A stretch of 64,000 bases of DNA from Archegozetes longisetosus. Taxonomy: Eukaryota > Arthropoda > Arachnida > Sarcoptiformes > Trhypochthoniidae. Under the pieces are notes generated by a model that saw only the letters and a program-made list of their open reading frames with translations, was not told where the DNA came from and made no database searches. This document shows positions 10,061-23,227 of this stretch, one piece after another. A program made the position numbers and the translations under genes. How positions within the stretch are numbered: position 1 is the first letter of the stretch; every line of letters begins with the position of its first letter. The stretch covers positions 5,388,001-5,452,000 of the forward strand of contig JAEMBT020000008.1 in NCBI GenBank assembly GCA_018873245.2, written 5' to 3'.

Positions 10061-12590
10061 TTAACAAAATTGTTTATCTACTCTTATTTATGTATAGTTT
10101 TATCATCAAATGACTCTTTTTGGCTATTTTCAAAAAAATTCGTTCAAAAACATAAGTTTTTATTACAAATGTTTAAACAACATCGAAAATGAGCCTATTT
10201 TTGAAGGTATCTTCTTTATTGAGTTTGTCAAAAAATTCAACTTTAATATTTGACTTTATCGAAGATTCATGTCAGTGACTCATGAATTAAGAACTATATA
10301 ACTAAGGTGTATTTTGATCTCAAATCAAGTAATCATTTTATTGAATAGAAAAATGATATTTTAAATTTTATCACTTAACGTGTTCGCAGAATTAATCAAT
10401 TTTTGAGATTTTCTAATCACATAAGTTTCTATACGATAGACTGAGTCATACAGTATCTCATGAGATATGGGTTCAAATATGTATTAAATAATTAATTATA
10501 TTTCGTCGATAGTTTGTATGGTATATACAAATTGCATTAAAATGATTTGATTCACATTCAGAATGAACGTAACAACTGAAACATGTGCACAAATCGTTTA
10601 CATTATCTGGTTTATAATAATATTGGCGTCCCTAAGGCGTTATCCACGCAAACCTAATCACTATTAAATGAATCAAAACAGTGAATATTACTCTTTCGCA
10701 CGTCTTTCCAACAAATAACATGGATTTTGTATTAGATTCTAATACTAATTTCATCGACATTCGCATACATTTTAAACAAAACCGATTAAATCACACTCAT
10801 TATTATGGTTACATGATTTTTCAATTGATGAAGAATTTACGTTACGTTTTGCTAAATCAATGCTTATAATTAAAACGTTTATTTGATACAGATGAATAAT
10901 AGACCCATTTATGCAATCAGATGATTCTAATCAGAATCTCTTTTTAAAACCATAACTTAAATGTTAAAAAAAATTTATTATAAGTTTCTAATTTGTTTTC
11001 AACTCATACAAATCGAATTACATTCATTGGAGACAATCAAGTTTCATTCTTTTGACCCATTGATGAAATCTAATTGTTTTTGTTGTAATGAATCTAAATG
11101 TTAATCGTTTAATCTAAATCTAATCGTTTAATTATGTTTGTTATTTCTTAAATGGTATAAAGTATTACACATCTTCTAATAACAACTCAGTGGCAATTAA
11201 ATGATTAATCAGATTCCACACTCAGTTCGGTTGAAAGCTGGACAAAACAACCAAAACGGAGTCGAATATATTTTTTAAAACTTTCGAGTTCTCATAAAAT
11301 TTGATTAAAGTTGGACTCATTGATGGTCATACATACATTGATAATGTGTGAAAAAATATGCAATAGATCTTACTTTTGAAAAGAACATATCGTAAGAGTT
11401 GATTGCTTTCAATCTATAATTTTGATCAAAAAGTTATTGATTTGGAATAATTTCGAATGCATCGAATAACTGCTTGCGAACGGCTATAGTATTTTATATT
11501 TATTGTAAACACAGAATCGTATAGTCGAAGCTATTCTAATAAAATGATGTAATCGTTATTATAGTTATAGTGCTCCAAATGATGACAATAATGAAATGGT
11601 GTTGCTTTAGAGCTAAATCTCTTAGAAGTGGAGGCTTTGCCTCTAGTGTCTATACTCTCGTATGCATTGACTATTGTTTCCACTTTCCTGTGATTAAAAA
11701 TTTTGTTATTTGTTCTGTGAAACATTCCAAATGAGCAGATCTTTTATGTCGAATCTACTCATTACTAGTAAACATTTATTTTTAAATGCAATCAATATTT
11801 GAATAGATTTTTGATTTGCTTGAAACTTATTCTGCCATAAAAAATGCGCGATTCATACATCTAAATATGAAGCAGAATATTCTGTTTGATCAAATTTTAT
11901 ATACAAGTGTTATAGGATTGAAAAGGCTTTAGTTGAGTCTTATTTATATATTTCTGTTTTAATTTAAAACTTTAGATCAGAGTGACATTTCGGGGTCTAA
12001 CCAGTAGATAAATTTGTATCTTGGCAAAAATTTGATATTAACTTCATTCAATTTCTTATATACTTCTGTTTTGATATAGATTTTTGTTAAATGAGCTTTA
12101 GTGCTGAGGACTGATCTATAATGAAGGTAAAAAATAAAATTTCTGAAAAATGAAGTGTAAAATGGCCGAAAATTTATAATGAGATCAAGGGCTACATTCT
12201 GGAAACTTTGCAGAAATAGCAATATTGCAATAGTCTACAATGCCAATATTGCAATACCTTAGTAATCAATTGCAAACTGGAATTGACATAACAAATTGCT
12301 AAAACATCGCAAATTTTGTAATAACTGCAATATTCACATGAAGTACGACGTACTTTAGGCTAAATGATAAGAAATTAATCTCAACATCACTGATTGCGAT
12401 TCAATTTTTAAACAAAACGCGTCAACTTTTATCACATGACAAAAATAGAGTTGTATAAAACACAAATATATGTAAACTGATATCAGACTTGAATTAAATA
12501 AATCTCGTAAAATAACAGTAAAACTTATACAAATATATGCTGCCAAAGTAGAAAACTTCGTGAGCAGATCGGGAATGAGCTAAAAAGTTT
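10061..12590. other. Intergenic, no gene recognised
   Basis: Only short open frames without recognisable domains. The longest minus-strand one (11531-11725) has no supportable homology. A small TTGCAATATTGC-type inverted motif lies near 12218-12260. Probably decayed repeat DNA inside the spacer of the inverted duplication. Confidence 0.4.
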
Positions 12591-12596
12591 TCATTC

Positions 12597-13290
12597 GAAG
12601 AGTTGTATGCATTGATTGATACAATAAGTGGAAATTATGCAAAACTATTTGGTGTTGTGAACGAAGAAGTGACATGAAATGAAAAGACTCTATGGGCTAA
12701 TATTACTGATGCTGTAAGTCTTAAATATAATTATAATTGAAACTAATAATAACTTGCATTCAGTCAGTGATGTTGAAAATAAATTCATTGAATCGAAGTG
12801 TTGCACAAAGAAAAAGGCATCGACTGTATTATGAGAGTTGAGAACACAGGCGAAGGTATCAACGAATCTGATCCATTGACTGATTTGGAGTTGAGGGCGA
12901 GGAGTCTCTCAATATTAGATGATAACATTGATAAGCATTCACAGCAATTAAGGGCAGGTTTTCATACATCAAGCATTGAAAATGACAGTCGAAACAGTCA
13001 TACCAATCACAATCTTATTTCAACCAATCATAATCTTATCTGAACCAATAATGAAAGTGATTCTCCGATAATAACAAACGAGAACTCAATAGCAAATGAA
13101 TCGAAGACACAACAAAAACCAGAAACCCCTTCGAGAAGTACAACACGTAAAACTAAGTTTGAAAATAATCAATCAGAAGGTCATACGATTGCATCTCAAA
13201 TGCTTATAACTCAAATTCAAATAAAAAACGCTTTATTACAGTTCAAATACAGAAACAAAAGTTGCAAATCAAACCAAAAAAATTACAATT
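12597..13290 (+). pseudogene. Harbinger-type Myb/SANT-like protein remnant
   Basis: In one frame from 12600 the translation reads ELYALIDTISGNYAKLFG and, after a TGA at 12675-12677, LWANITDA. This is the tri-helix Myb/SANT-like pattern (W-x-x-I-T-x-A) typical of the accessory protein of PIF/Harbinger transposons. A GTAAGT donor at 12714 and a CAG near 12763 suggest an intron. The next exon gives SDVENKFIESKCCTKKKAS, then a stop and a frame change into the open frame 12798-13043 containing LTDLELRARSLSILDD. With a stop and a frameshift it is dead. It faces the Harbinger nuclease remnant at 16524-17080, consistent with a convergent two-gene element. Confidence 0.55.
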
Positions 13291-16200
13291 ATTTGAACAA
13301 AAATTTGAAAGGAAAAATTTTGAGAATATATATGACATGCGTACATCTGATGTAAACAGAAGTGAATTTTCTGAGGAAATCAATTATTTTAAAAAACTTA
13401 AAGGCCTGAAAGTAGTATTTTTAAATATAAGGAGTTTAGTAAGAAATTTTATTGAAATTGAAGTGTTTTTAAATCAGTTTAATATTGACATTTTATGCTT
13501 ATCTGAAACGTGGCTCTCAAGTAAACACAGCGATCATGAATTTAGTATAAAAAATTATGACTTATGGAGATGTGATCGTGTCCGTCGTCGTGGTGGAGGT
13601 GTCATAATCTATACAAAGAAGTCTATGAGAATTAAATATGAAATTTTGGACAAAAACCCAAACACTGAATACGATTTGATTGTTTTGAAGGTTAGTCAAT
13701 GTCATTGTAAACACTTTTTCGTCAGTTGTTTATATAGACCTCCAAATTCAAAGTCTGAATCTGATCAAAAACTGCTCGAATTTCTGAATGAGTTATCTTT
13801 CCAAGAACTTATAATTGGAGGTGACTTCAACATTGATTTTTTAGATAAAAAGAATAAAAATTGGTTTGAAAATTTCAATGATTTAGGACTTGAACAAATA
13901 ATTTTGTTCCAACACGTGTTGTTGAAAATAGCAGTTCCTGTATTGACCACATATATGTCAATCACCAGATTCACATCAGCGGTAGTGGAACTCTTCCTAT
14001 CGATATCAGTGATCATAAACCTGTTTTCATTGCGCGCAAAGTTAATTTCCAGAAATATTTCAGATTTAATGAACACAATATCATAACATATAGAGATTGG
14101 AGAAACTTTGATAAAAATGAATTCAATAGTCATTTCAACGAAGTCTTTTGCGATTTTCACACCGCGCGTGATATAAATAGATCGGTTGAAAGTTTCTCAA
14201 AGAGAGTTGAATCTCTTTACGATCAATATGTACCGCAAAAGACAATAAGGGTCAAATCAAATACGAGAATCCCTTTCATAAATAGACATGTTCTTAAGCT
14301 CATGAAAGACAGGGATAGAATGAAACACAATTTTGATCGATTAAAAAAAGAGAAATATTAATATTCCACAACTTTTCGATGAATATAAAAAACTACGAAA
14401 TGAAGTGAACATCAAATTAAGGAAATTAAAGAAACTCTGGTATGAAAAAAAGAATTGAAGAAAGTGGTAATAATTCTCGAGAATTATGGAAAGTATTGTC
14501 AGAAGTTGTTGAAACAAAGAAATCTGCCAAAAGCGATACAAAAGACAGTGAACTAGATGTCAATGTTCTCAATGATCACTTCATATCAACTCCATTGACT
14601 TTACTACAGAATTTTTCAGATGAAATCAATTTGAATGAGTTAAATCCGATCACAAAAAGCACTTTTTCTCTTCCAACTGTCACTGAGGAGAAAGTTAGTG
14701 AAAGTATTGCCAAACTTGATGTCAAGAAAGCTGTGGGTTGCGATTGCATTCCATCTAAACTGCTTAAGATCTCATCTAATGTTTTTGTGCCAATTATCAC
14801 ATTATTGATCAAATTATCGTTTTCTAGTCTAACTGTTCCTTCACTGTGGAAAACAGCATCAGTCAAAGCTCTTTACAAAAGTGGCAAAAAATCAGATTTT
14901 TCAAATTATCGACCAATATCTATATTACCTAATATTAGTAAGATAATGGAAAGATTCATTTTCGACCATCTCATGATATATCTTATTGAAAATAAACTTC
15001 TAAGCGACTCTCAATTCGGTTACAGAAGTCATCATTCATGCTCTGATACATTACTTTCAATTCAAGATGAAGTTTACACACAACTCAATATGAAGAAAAA
15101 AGTGTGTATTTTAACGCTGGATATAAAGAAGGCATTCGATACTATCAGTCATGATATTCTTCTCTATAAATTGTTTTGTTTGGGCTGTGACTGGAAATCA
15201 CTTCTATGGTTCGTCTCATACTTAAGAAACCGCAAACAATTTGTTAAAGAAAGGAACAAAGTCTCGCAATGCAAAGAAGTATCTGTTGGCGTTCCTCAAG
15301 GAAGCCTTTTAGGTCCTCTTCTTTTCTCCATTTACATCAATGATTTATCTGCAGTCGATATTGAAGGCGAAATATTTTTTATGCAGATTATAGTACTATT
15401 GTTTTCTCCGCTGACAATTACCTTGATTTGGAACAGAGAATCAACAGATCTCTTGTTAATATCAATGTCTGGATGAACTGTAACAAACTCTCTCTAAATA
15501 CAGATAAATCTAACTATATGCTGATAAACCTTTCGGGTCGCTCTTGTGATGATTTGAATATAAACATTGGTAGTAATGCTATAAAGAGAATAAATGAAAC
15601 TAAAATTCTTGGCGTGATTTTCGATGACAGGCTCTCTTTCAAAAGTCATATCAATTATATCAAGGGTAAAATTACCAAAAGAGTAAACTTTTTAGCAAGA
15701 CTTCGTTACGTCCTGCCTAAAAAGTCATTGAGTTTAGTTTTCAAGTCACTTATTTTGCCTATTTTTGATTATGGAATTTGTGTCTATGGCTTTACCTACG
15801 AATCACATTTAAATGGAATTGTCAGACTTCAAAAACGAGCGGCAAGAATAATATGTTCTTCTAATTCAGATTACTCGATTCTTTTTTAAAGAACTCAAAT
15901 GGATTCCTTTCATTGCAAGAAGAAACTATTTTTCATGTATTTTTATATACAAATGCTTAAGCAAGTTATCTGCTTTTAGATGTCATTCCTTTTTTTAATT
16001 TAAAAGAACATCGAAGTACTAGATCTTTAACTAATAATGAGCTAAGTTTACCTAAAAGTCATTTGAATGTTTTTCTTAATTCTATTTTTTACTCGGGAGT
16101 AAAAATTTTCAACAAAATAGATGTCAATATTCGTAAAATTAGTAATTTCAAGAATTTTGTAGCTAATTTGAAAAATTGCTCATTTTATTCTTAGTTTTTA

Positions 16201-16322
16201 AATTTGATTGTTGTTATTTTATTATAATGTATTTTATATTGTTAAACACGTCCTCGCATGATACCAGCAACAGTTGAGTGAACGGCGTGTATAAATAATA
16301 AAAATTCAATTCAATTCAAAAC
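13290..16322 (+). mobile_element. Non-LTR retrotransposon (LINE), broken ORF2
   Basis: The reading passes through an AP endonuclease (VVFLNIRSL, SETWL, RGGGVIIY, LYRPPN, GGDFNID, SDHKPVF; about 13400-14070), a reverse transcriptase (NYRPISILPNISKIMERF, DSQFGYRSHHS, LDIKKAFDTISHD, GVPQGSLLGPLLF; about 14650-15400) and a C-terminal region ending with TAG at 16192-16194. It needs frame changes near 13910, 14370, 15385 and 15885, so it is inactive. The catalytic YADD reads YADY. The 3' end is AT-rich with ATTCA repeats (about 16300-16320). It looks like the APE-type LINEs of the Jockey/CR1 grouping; the exact clade is unsure. The 5' end is not clear and no ORF1 was identified. Confidence 0.85.
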
Positions 16323-16523
16323 CCACAGTTCATATCAGTTCTTAACGTGAACATAAATAATCATATTTACTGTAGCGCTAACATAGATAACCATATTTTT
16401 CATTAACAAAATAAAACTGTTTTTCTATTGTTTGTGGCTAATAATGCAAGTACTAATACTAACATTCAGTTCAAAATTAATATCAAATTCAATGTCAATT
16501 AATTGAATCTTTGGTTTATTAAA

Positions 16524-17080
16524 TTATTCCTTATTATGACTCGTAATGTGTGCAAAAGCACTTTCATTAAAGTTTGTTTCACTTTCGTAAAAATTTTCGT
16601 TTTCAGGGCTTATTAAATCAATTTCAATATCATCTTCCATTAAATTAAGACTTCGGCGCATATTTGCAGAACAACTACCGCCAAAATAATTTTGCATACT
16701 TTAAAATGAGAATAGCATAAGTTCCCACCACTATTGTCCACACATCTGAAGATACTTTTCATTAAATCGATTGTATTTTCTACTATTGTTCTAGTCTGTC
16801 CATGAGCTCTATTATATTTTAATTCACTATTAGAGCTAGACTTCAAAATAGGTGTCAAAAGCCATGGTTCTAATGGATATCCCATATCTTCTAATAGCCA
16901 ACCGTTTGGCTGATTATTATTGAATTTATTTCTCAGTTCACTATTAGTCCAAATGAATGAATAGTGTGTACTTCCTGGCCATTTGGTGACGATATCAATT
17001 ATTTTCACTTGACTATCAATGAGTATTTGCAAAACCTCAAAAAACTCTCTCACGACCCTTATGAGGGTCATGACTCCCAC
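16524..17080 (-). pseudogene. PIF/Harbinger transposase C-terminal half
   Basis: The translation contains KIIDIVTKWPGSTHYSFIW, GWLLEDMGYPLEPWLLTP, YNRAHGQTRTIVENTID and SHFKVCKIILAVVVL, the hallmarks of the DDE_4 (HARBI1-like) nuclease. The aspartate expected in GSTHDSF is tyrosine. The conserved LHN motif is disrupted by a one-base deletion near 16665, after which the other frame continues to a TAA at 16524-16526. The first catalytic Asp region and the N-terminus were not found. About 180 codons remain of a family usually near 350. It probably belonged to the same element as the Myb-like remnant at 12.6-13.3 kb. Confidence 0.8.
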
Positions 17081-17672
17081 TTTAGGAACTTCTGCTCTAT
17101 ATTATGATTTGATGGAAAGCATTCCATCTAAATCCATGACTTCCAGTTTCTATCAACGATTATAATGTTTGTGAGTATACTGCTAAATCACACCAATTCT
17201 GGATCTAAAGATGCATAGAATGAGCACAAAGCAAAGGACTTGAATTTGACAATCTCTTAAACAATTTCTAGAAGTTGAGCAGTAGTTATCTAATACTCAC
17301 TTAAGAATAAATATAAATATCAAATTTAAGATAAAATTCTGTCAAACTTCAATAATGAAATTTCTGGTTCTTATTTTTTTTTCTATAACAATTTGGTTTT
17401 ATTTTCAGAAGCTCATCAAATTATTGAATCCATAATTTTCAATAACTTGTTGATTAGTAAAAGCAAATATTACAGATCCAGTTCAATAAACTCGTGTCTA
17501 ATGGATAGATTTTCAGAATTGTAAGTTCTGCATCAAATTACAAAAATTCAGATCTTAATCCTTATTATTTTGTCTGGGATTGATTTCAAAGTTGAAAAGT
17601 CTATGAATTGGTCTTTGATAAAAAATGATGGAATTCGACTGAGAAAAGTATGATTCCAATAGTGGTCAGACA
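17081..17672. other. Intergenic, no gene recognised
   Basis: The N-terminal half of the Harbinger transposase would be expected here, but no matching motif could be read. AT-rich sequence with short frames only. Confidence 0.35.
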
Positions 17673-17674
17673 TA

Positions 17675-19160
17675 CACTCGATTACACGGCCAACTAGGAC
17701 GCTTTAAAGCTTGATAGCTCTTGAACGGATAATCGGATTTCAAAATGGTTTTCACTAAATTGTAACTGGATAATGTTGAAATTGTTTGATATACTATTCG
17801 TTAAAATATTCACAAGGGTTGCAAAGTTATAGCAATTCTAGTAAAACTTAATTTTCCATTAGAAGTAATGGTATATGTGTATGGCATAGACTAATTGAAA
17901 GCAGTTTTTGGATATTTTCTGTTTGTTTATGTTTGGAAAACAATCGGTTAACAATTGATTGTATACTAAAGGACAAGGGGAAACTTTGGGTTGTAACTGG
18001 GCGGGGCGATTTAATATCATCAATACATCTCCCTTTGAGGTACCTATACTGTGCCCAAATATTAAACCTCAATTAAGTATAGTTTAGGAAAAAATCAATT
18101 TAATGTTGTATTTTTTATAATGGATCCTATGGTGAAATCGAAATTTTGGAATCATCATTTGACCCCCTTATCCCCTCTCAAATTTAATAAAAATTTTATC
18201 ATATATGGGGGAGGGGCTGAAGTTAATTCTGGGAAAGAATCATAGTGGTTCTCGAACTTTAACACCTCAAATTGTTCAATAAAACTTGAACTATGCATAT
18301 CAATTATTGCTTATAGTAAAAGATGCAAAAGTCTAGGCCCAGATGTTTTCCCACATAACCCAAACACAGGGATCACTATTCTCTTTGAAGTTTCTCTTTC
18401 CCGCGGTATCATGTACCCTTGGCAGTGGGCGTCATTCCACTACTTCTGAGCTGGCGTGAGACGCGCGCTCCCTTGTGAGAGATCGTGCTAGTCTCTTTCG
18501 GGTTAGAGGCATCATCGATCATAGAGTCTACAGTGCTTTTCAGGGAAGTGGCCTAGACTATTAACTCCTACCAATACAACCATAGATTATTCTACTTCAC
18601 TATCTGAGCCATCTATTACGCTTTGAGGTGTTGAAGTTCGAGAACCACTTTGATTCTTTCCCAGAATTAACTTCAGCCCCTCCCCCATATATGATAAAAT
18701 TTTTATTAAATTTGAGAGGGGATAAGGGAGTCGAGTGATGATTCCAAAATTTCTATTTTACCATAGAATCTATTATAAAAAATACAACATTAAATTGATT
18801 TTTTCCTAAACTATACTTAATTGAGGTTTAATATTTGGGCACAGTATAGGTACCTCAAAGGGAGATGTATTGATGATATTAAATCGCCCCGCCCAGTTAC
18901 AACCCAAAGTTTCCCCTTGTCCTTTGTTTTAAAATGCCATTAAGTGTTGCCGAACGGGAACTAAAGTTCCGGAAATTAATGTTTGATTTTTTAATTTTTG
19001 TTTCATTATTTTATAACCCTGGTAAATATTTTAACGAATGGTATATCAAACAATTTCAACATTATCCAGTTACAATTTAGTTAAAACCATTTTGAAATCC
19101 GATTATCCGTTCAAGAGCTATCAAGCTTTAAAGCGTCCTAGTTGGCCGTGTAATCGAGTG
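17675..19160. mobile_element. Large foldback element, about 1.5 kb
   Basis: The outer ends CACTCGATTACACGGCCAAC and the reverse complement are flanked by TA (17673-17674 and 19161-19162). The arms pair over long stretches: 17675-17820 with about 19030-19160, and 17960-18275 with about 18620-18910. The right arm carries a different internal block (about 18920-19010) from the left (17840-17960), so one arm has had a replacement or insertion. There is no transposase. The TA flanks and CACTC ends resemble those of the foldback at 151-795. Confidence 0.8.
18330..18559. repeat. Nested short inverted-repeat unit in foldback loop
   Basis: The loop of the large foldback is bounded by AGTCTAGGCC (18330-18339) and GGCCTAGACT (18550-18559). 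The 230-bp interior is GC-richer and has no clear coding frame. It may be a second small element inserted in the loop. Confidence 0.5.
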
Positions 19161-22100
19161 TATGTCACTATATTTTAGCAAATTGTTGAAAATTCCTGAA
19201 CATTATAGTTTGTCAAAGTTTAATTGTTTTTCATGACTTTAAATGATTGTTAGAGACCAATAGCTTTATTAAAACATTTTTGTGAAACTTTGATGTGAAC
19301 CGAGTTAATACTTGATTATTTGGTGTAATTGATTGAAGTTCTAAATAAATAATTAGAGAATAGAGACTAACATTACTGAGTGGTAGACGACTCTAACAGC
19401 TATTGAAAAACTTGAATTAATTGAAATAATAGCACCAAATTATGAAAAATAAAACACATGCTTTCTAATAGTGACTTAAAGTTAGGAAAGTTATAAGCAG
19501 GTCAATAATTAGTCGATTTCGATGCACTTTAGACCCTATCTGTACACAAGTTATTTAAGTTACAAAAGCATTTAATGAGAATGTGTTTCATATGTGACGA
19601 TTACATTAAATTGTAGTGATCGCATCTTATGTATAGGTTCATAGAATCTGTAAACATGACGCGATCGGACGAAGTCTATAATTGTATTTTTTCAGCATTT
19701 CTCTCGTTAAGAACTTTGTCTACAATTGAAAATATGATCAACGGCTTAATTTGATCAATTGTGACAACTATACTGACCACTCTTTGTTGCTGTATTAACG
19801 ATCGATTAATCATTTCAATTGGGATACAAACTAATGATAGTAAAGAATTGATTGGGCAAAGCTAACAATTCATAACACGTTCAAATCTCATTACAAAATA
19901 TGAATTAAAAGTTTTATCGAATTTTTGAAATTACTTTCATTTCTTACATGAATCGGTAAACTATAAAAAGATTTGCGCCATAAGTAAAAAACATTTATTA
20001 CATAATTGTAATCTATCAAATGGCTTATGAATGAAGTATCCACTCCCAAATGTTTTTATAAAAATACAATTTGTTGAACCAATTTATAGCAATAGTTTTA
20101 TATTTATATATTTAATATTATTCTGTCAATTAGTTTTAATCATTGAATATCTCGCCTGAAAGGGCTCATTAAGTTTAAAGTTGTAGATCGTGTTTCATAT
20201 TACATTTTGCCATTTATTCTGTACTGTGTCTTATGTATTGTCTCATTTCAAGTAAAACAGATCAGACAATTCAATAATGGGTAAAATATGAGATTTATAT
20301 AATCTTAAAAGTATGTTGTCCAACATTATCACAAATATTTTTTATAAATGAATTTGGAAAATATTCTTTTTTACTGTTTGATTGCAATTATTGTTGAAAT
20401 AGATTTTGTTACCATAAAATAAACCTAAAGCATTCCTTAGCTCTATTCTTAAGCGTTTAGTCTTTTCTGGATTTTGTTAGAGTTTACTTTGTTTGCAATA
20501 TTGATGAGGAGATAAGATATGATTTTGCAAAGTACTCATCACATTATGTTTTATCGCTCTTAACAAAAAAGTATGATCTGCGAACTGAAAACTGACTTTT
20601 TAGCAATAATTTAAGCATAATTGACAACAATGTGTAGATAGTACGCAATGATTTGTACACTTTTCATTAGAAACAATTATGTTCACAAAGATTGACTGAA
20701 AATCCAGTCTTGAATTTGATTGATATCTGTATCAGTAAAAATCAAATGTAATTCCATTCTCGAAGCAGTTGATTAATAGTGATCAATAGTGAACTTTTGT
20801 TCAACTCTAAAGTTTAACATTATTTGTGCTGAACGTTACGTGAATGCGTTCATGATTTGCATAAATAATCCTTCATTTCTGTCATCTTTTAATATTTGAG
20901 TTTTCACTGAAAGCAACCAATTTTTTCATTCAAAACTAGATTATCAAAAATTGAATTGTTTTGTGAAAATTTAAAGGTCATAATCAATTGGTTTTGAGAC
21001 GTTTTTTCATCTAATTGGGATTATCGTAAAAATTGATTTTTGATTAAAGCGATTTCAAAACCAAATTGTTTTGCAATCAAATACAATCAGTTTCAGCATT
21101 ATTTCCAATTTTGCTCAATTAAATGAAATGTTTTATGGATTAAATCCTTAGTATAAAAAGCTTTTCGAACATTTGTAAAAGTGTGACAAAATTGAACAGC
21201 TTATTATCTATTCCTTATCTATTAAGAACGCGTTTTAATCTAAGAGCACAACGAAATTGATTGAGATTATCAGAACTGATTATTAAGTAATTGCTATGCA
21301 CCACATCCTATATCCATCCATTTTGATTTATAGGATCATTTAGTTTTCATTCATTTTTTAGTAATTAATGATTATCTTAAGTATAATTATAATGATTATA
21401 ATTTGAGGGCAGACGCATATGACAAACGCGGAGAAGTGTAAACTCATATTCGATACTTCTAATGCGCTCAACACTTCATTATCATAGCTTTTAGATTAAA
21501 TGTTTGATCAAATAATTTTAATGTATTTTTCATGGGATGGAACTGGTTCTTAGTTTAGACTTATCGATAGGCGTCATACACATTGTGACAATCGGAGCCT
21601 TTCATGTCAATGTTGTTCTTAATATGCCTGGTATGTAATTAATGATTTATAACTTCGAATTAAAACTTTTAACAACAATTTTGCTCAAAATTTATGAATG
21701 AAGTAAATAATTTATGATAACTTTAAAATAGTAAATCAATTAATTAATATCTACTCATAAAGTGAATACAACAAAAGCTCTAATTTAAAAAACTTTATTT
21801 CATATGTTTTAAGAGTCTTTTTCCAAAAAAAATAAGTTGAATTCACTCTAATTCTCATTTGTTTTGAAACTAATGAGACACTAATTAATAAAGTGATGTC
21901 ATTTGATTCACTCTCTTAATAATTATGTTACTCTTTAATCAAATTTAATAAAACTGATCAACGAATCAGATAATAGGCTCGTGTTTATGCCCTGGCGTAT
22001 CCGCGTATTTTTCACTTTTCAGGCATATACTAAAACTTATGCTTTGAAACGCTTTCAATTCGCAGCTTTTATGAGACCGACACAAATGTTAAATAACTGT

Positions 22101-22531
22101 TGAGAAGATGTTCAAATCATAGCTTATATGCAAAATATATGAGAACCTGAAATTAGCATGCATTCAATACTAATTTGAAGGAGTATTTGACGCGAAACGT
22201 GTCAACTGTATAGTTATTGAAATTGGCAATCATCACAAAAAGATGACTTGTTTACCCCGTTAAACCTCTTGATTAGCCAAATACTAGTCAAAATTGAATT
22301 ATTTTATAATTAGTGATCAACTCTTCAAAACTACTTCTCGAGAGTCATCTGAAAAGCAAAATCTAATTCATGTTTCAGATAAATCCTGAAAGTTACTCAG
22401 TTTTCAGATCCCTCTATATTTTTACGATTCATGAATATTGTTATGAATGTGAGTAATTCAAAAATAGAAATCAAATGTGGTCTGTAATCTTCTTAAAAGC
22501 CTTAAACCAAGATTTCTTTTGTGATGAGATT
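19161..22531. other. Intergenic, no gene recognised
   Basis: AT-rich DNA with only short open frames and no motif that can be assigned. No clear pairing with the corresponding left side of the inverted duplication was seen here. Confidence 0.45.
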
Positions 22532-23227
22532 TACTGTAATAGTATTACATCCAAAAGTTGTGTACATTTTTCAAATGTATAACATTGATGATGAGCCAAG
22601 TTTTTATTTAGAAGTTATACTCATCAAAATCATATCATTCATAAGATTTTTAATCTGATTTAAACGGTAATCAACCTTTGTAATTTTATCACAATCTATA
22701 CAATCGACTAAATAAAATGATATACAGTCAGGTATATATTTAAGTAAAAATATGGGTTCACCGACAAATGTTCGCGGGCAAAAGCTTGCATTGTTCGTAA
22801 GTAAAATATGAGACACAGAATATGACATTTACATAAGTTTCATCTCAAACAATATAAGATACAACTCGATAGGTTACCAAAAATTTGAAATTATAAAATG
22901 GATATATACATAATTAAACTTGTAAACTAATGCTATGAGCAATTCCTCGCAAGTAATCCAATACATTAATATTGCCGTATTCTTCAACAATATTTTGAAT
23001 ACGTTTAGCACAATCACGATAAATCTTTTTTTCCTGGAGGTGGAGGTTATAATAGGGATCTCTTATAAATTATGAAAAATAATTGTATTACCAGTATTCT
23101 TAATCAATAAATATTTAGCCATAGAACATATGTCCATGAACTTATGTCGTGCGAACATTTGTCCGCTAACTTTTGTCGCGACACGAAAAATATGCACAAC
23201 TTTCGGATGTAATACTATTTCAGTAAT
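22532..23227. mobile_element. Inverted-repeat element (about 700 bp)
   Basis: The left end near 22532-22571 (AATAGTATTACATCC then AAAGTTGTG) is repeated in reverse complement near 23185-23227. A second inverted pair lies inside, with ACAAATGTTCGC near 22765 and GCGAACATTTGT near 23151. No transposase frame. Probably a non-autonomous DNA element; flanking duplications are not obvious. Confidence 0.5.

Noticed and set aside
13765..14160. 131-codon minus-strand frame
   Set aside because: It lies antisense over the LINE endonuclease, which explains the sequence better.
14576..14866. 96-codon minus-strand frame
   Set aside because: Antisense shadow of the LINE reverse transcriptase.
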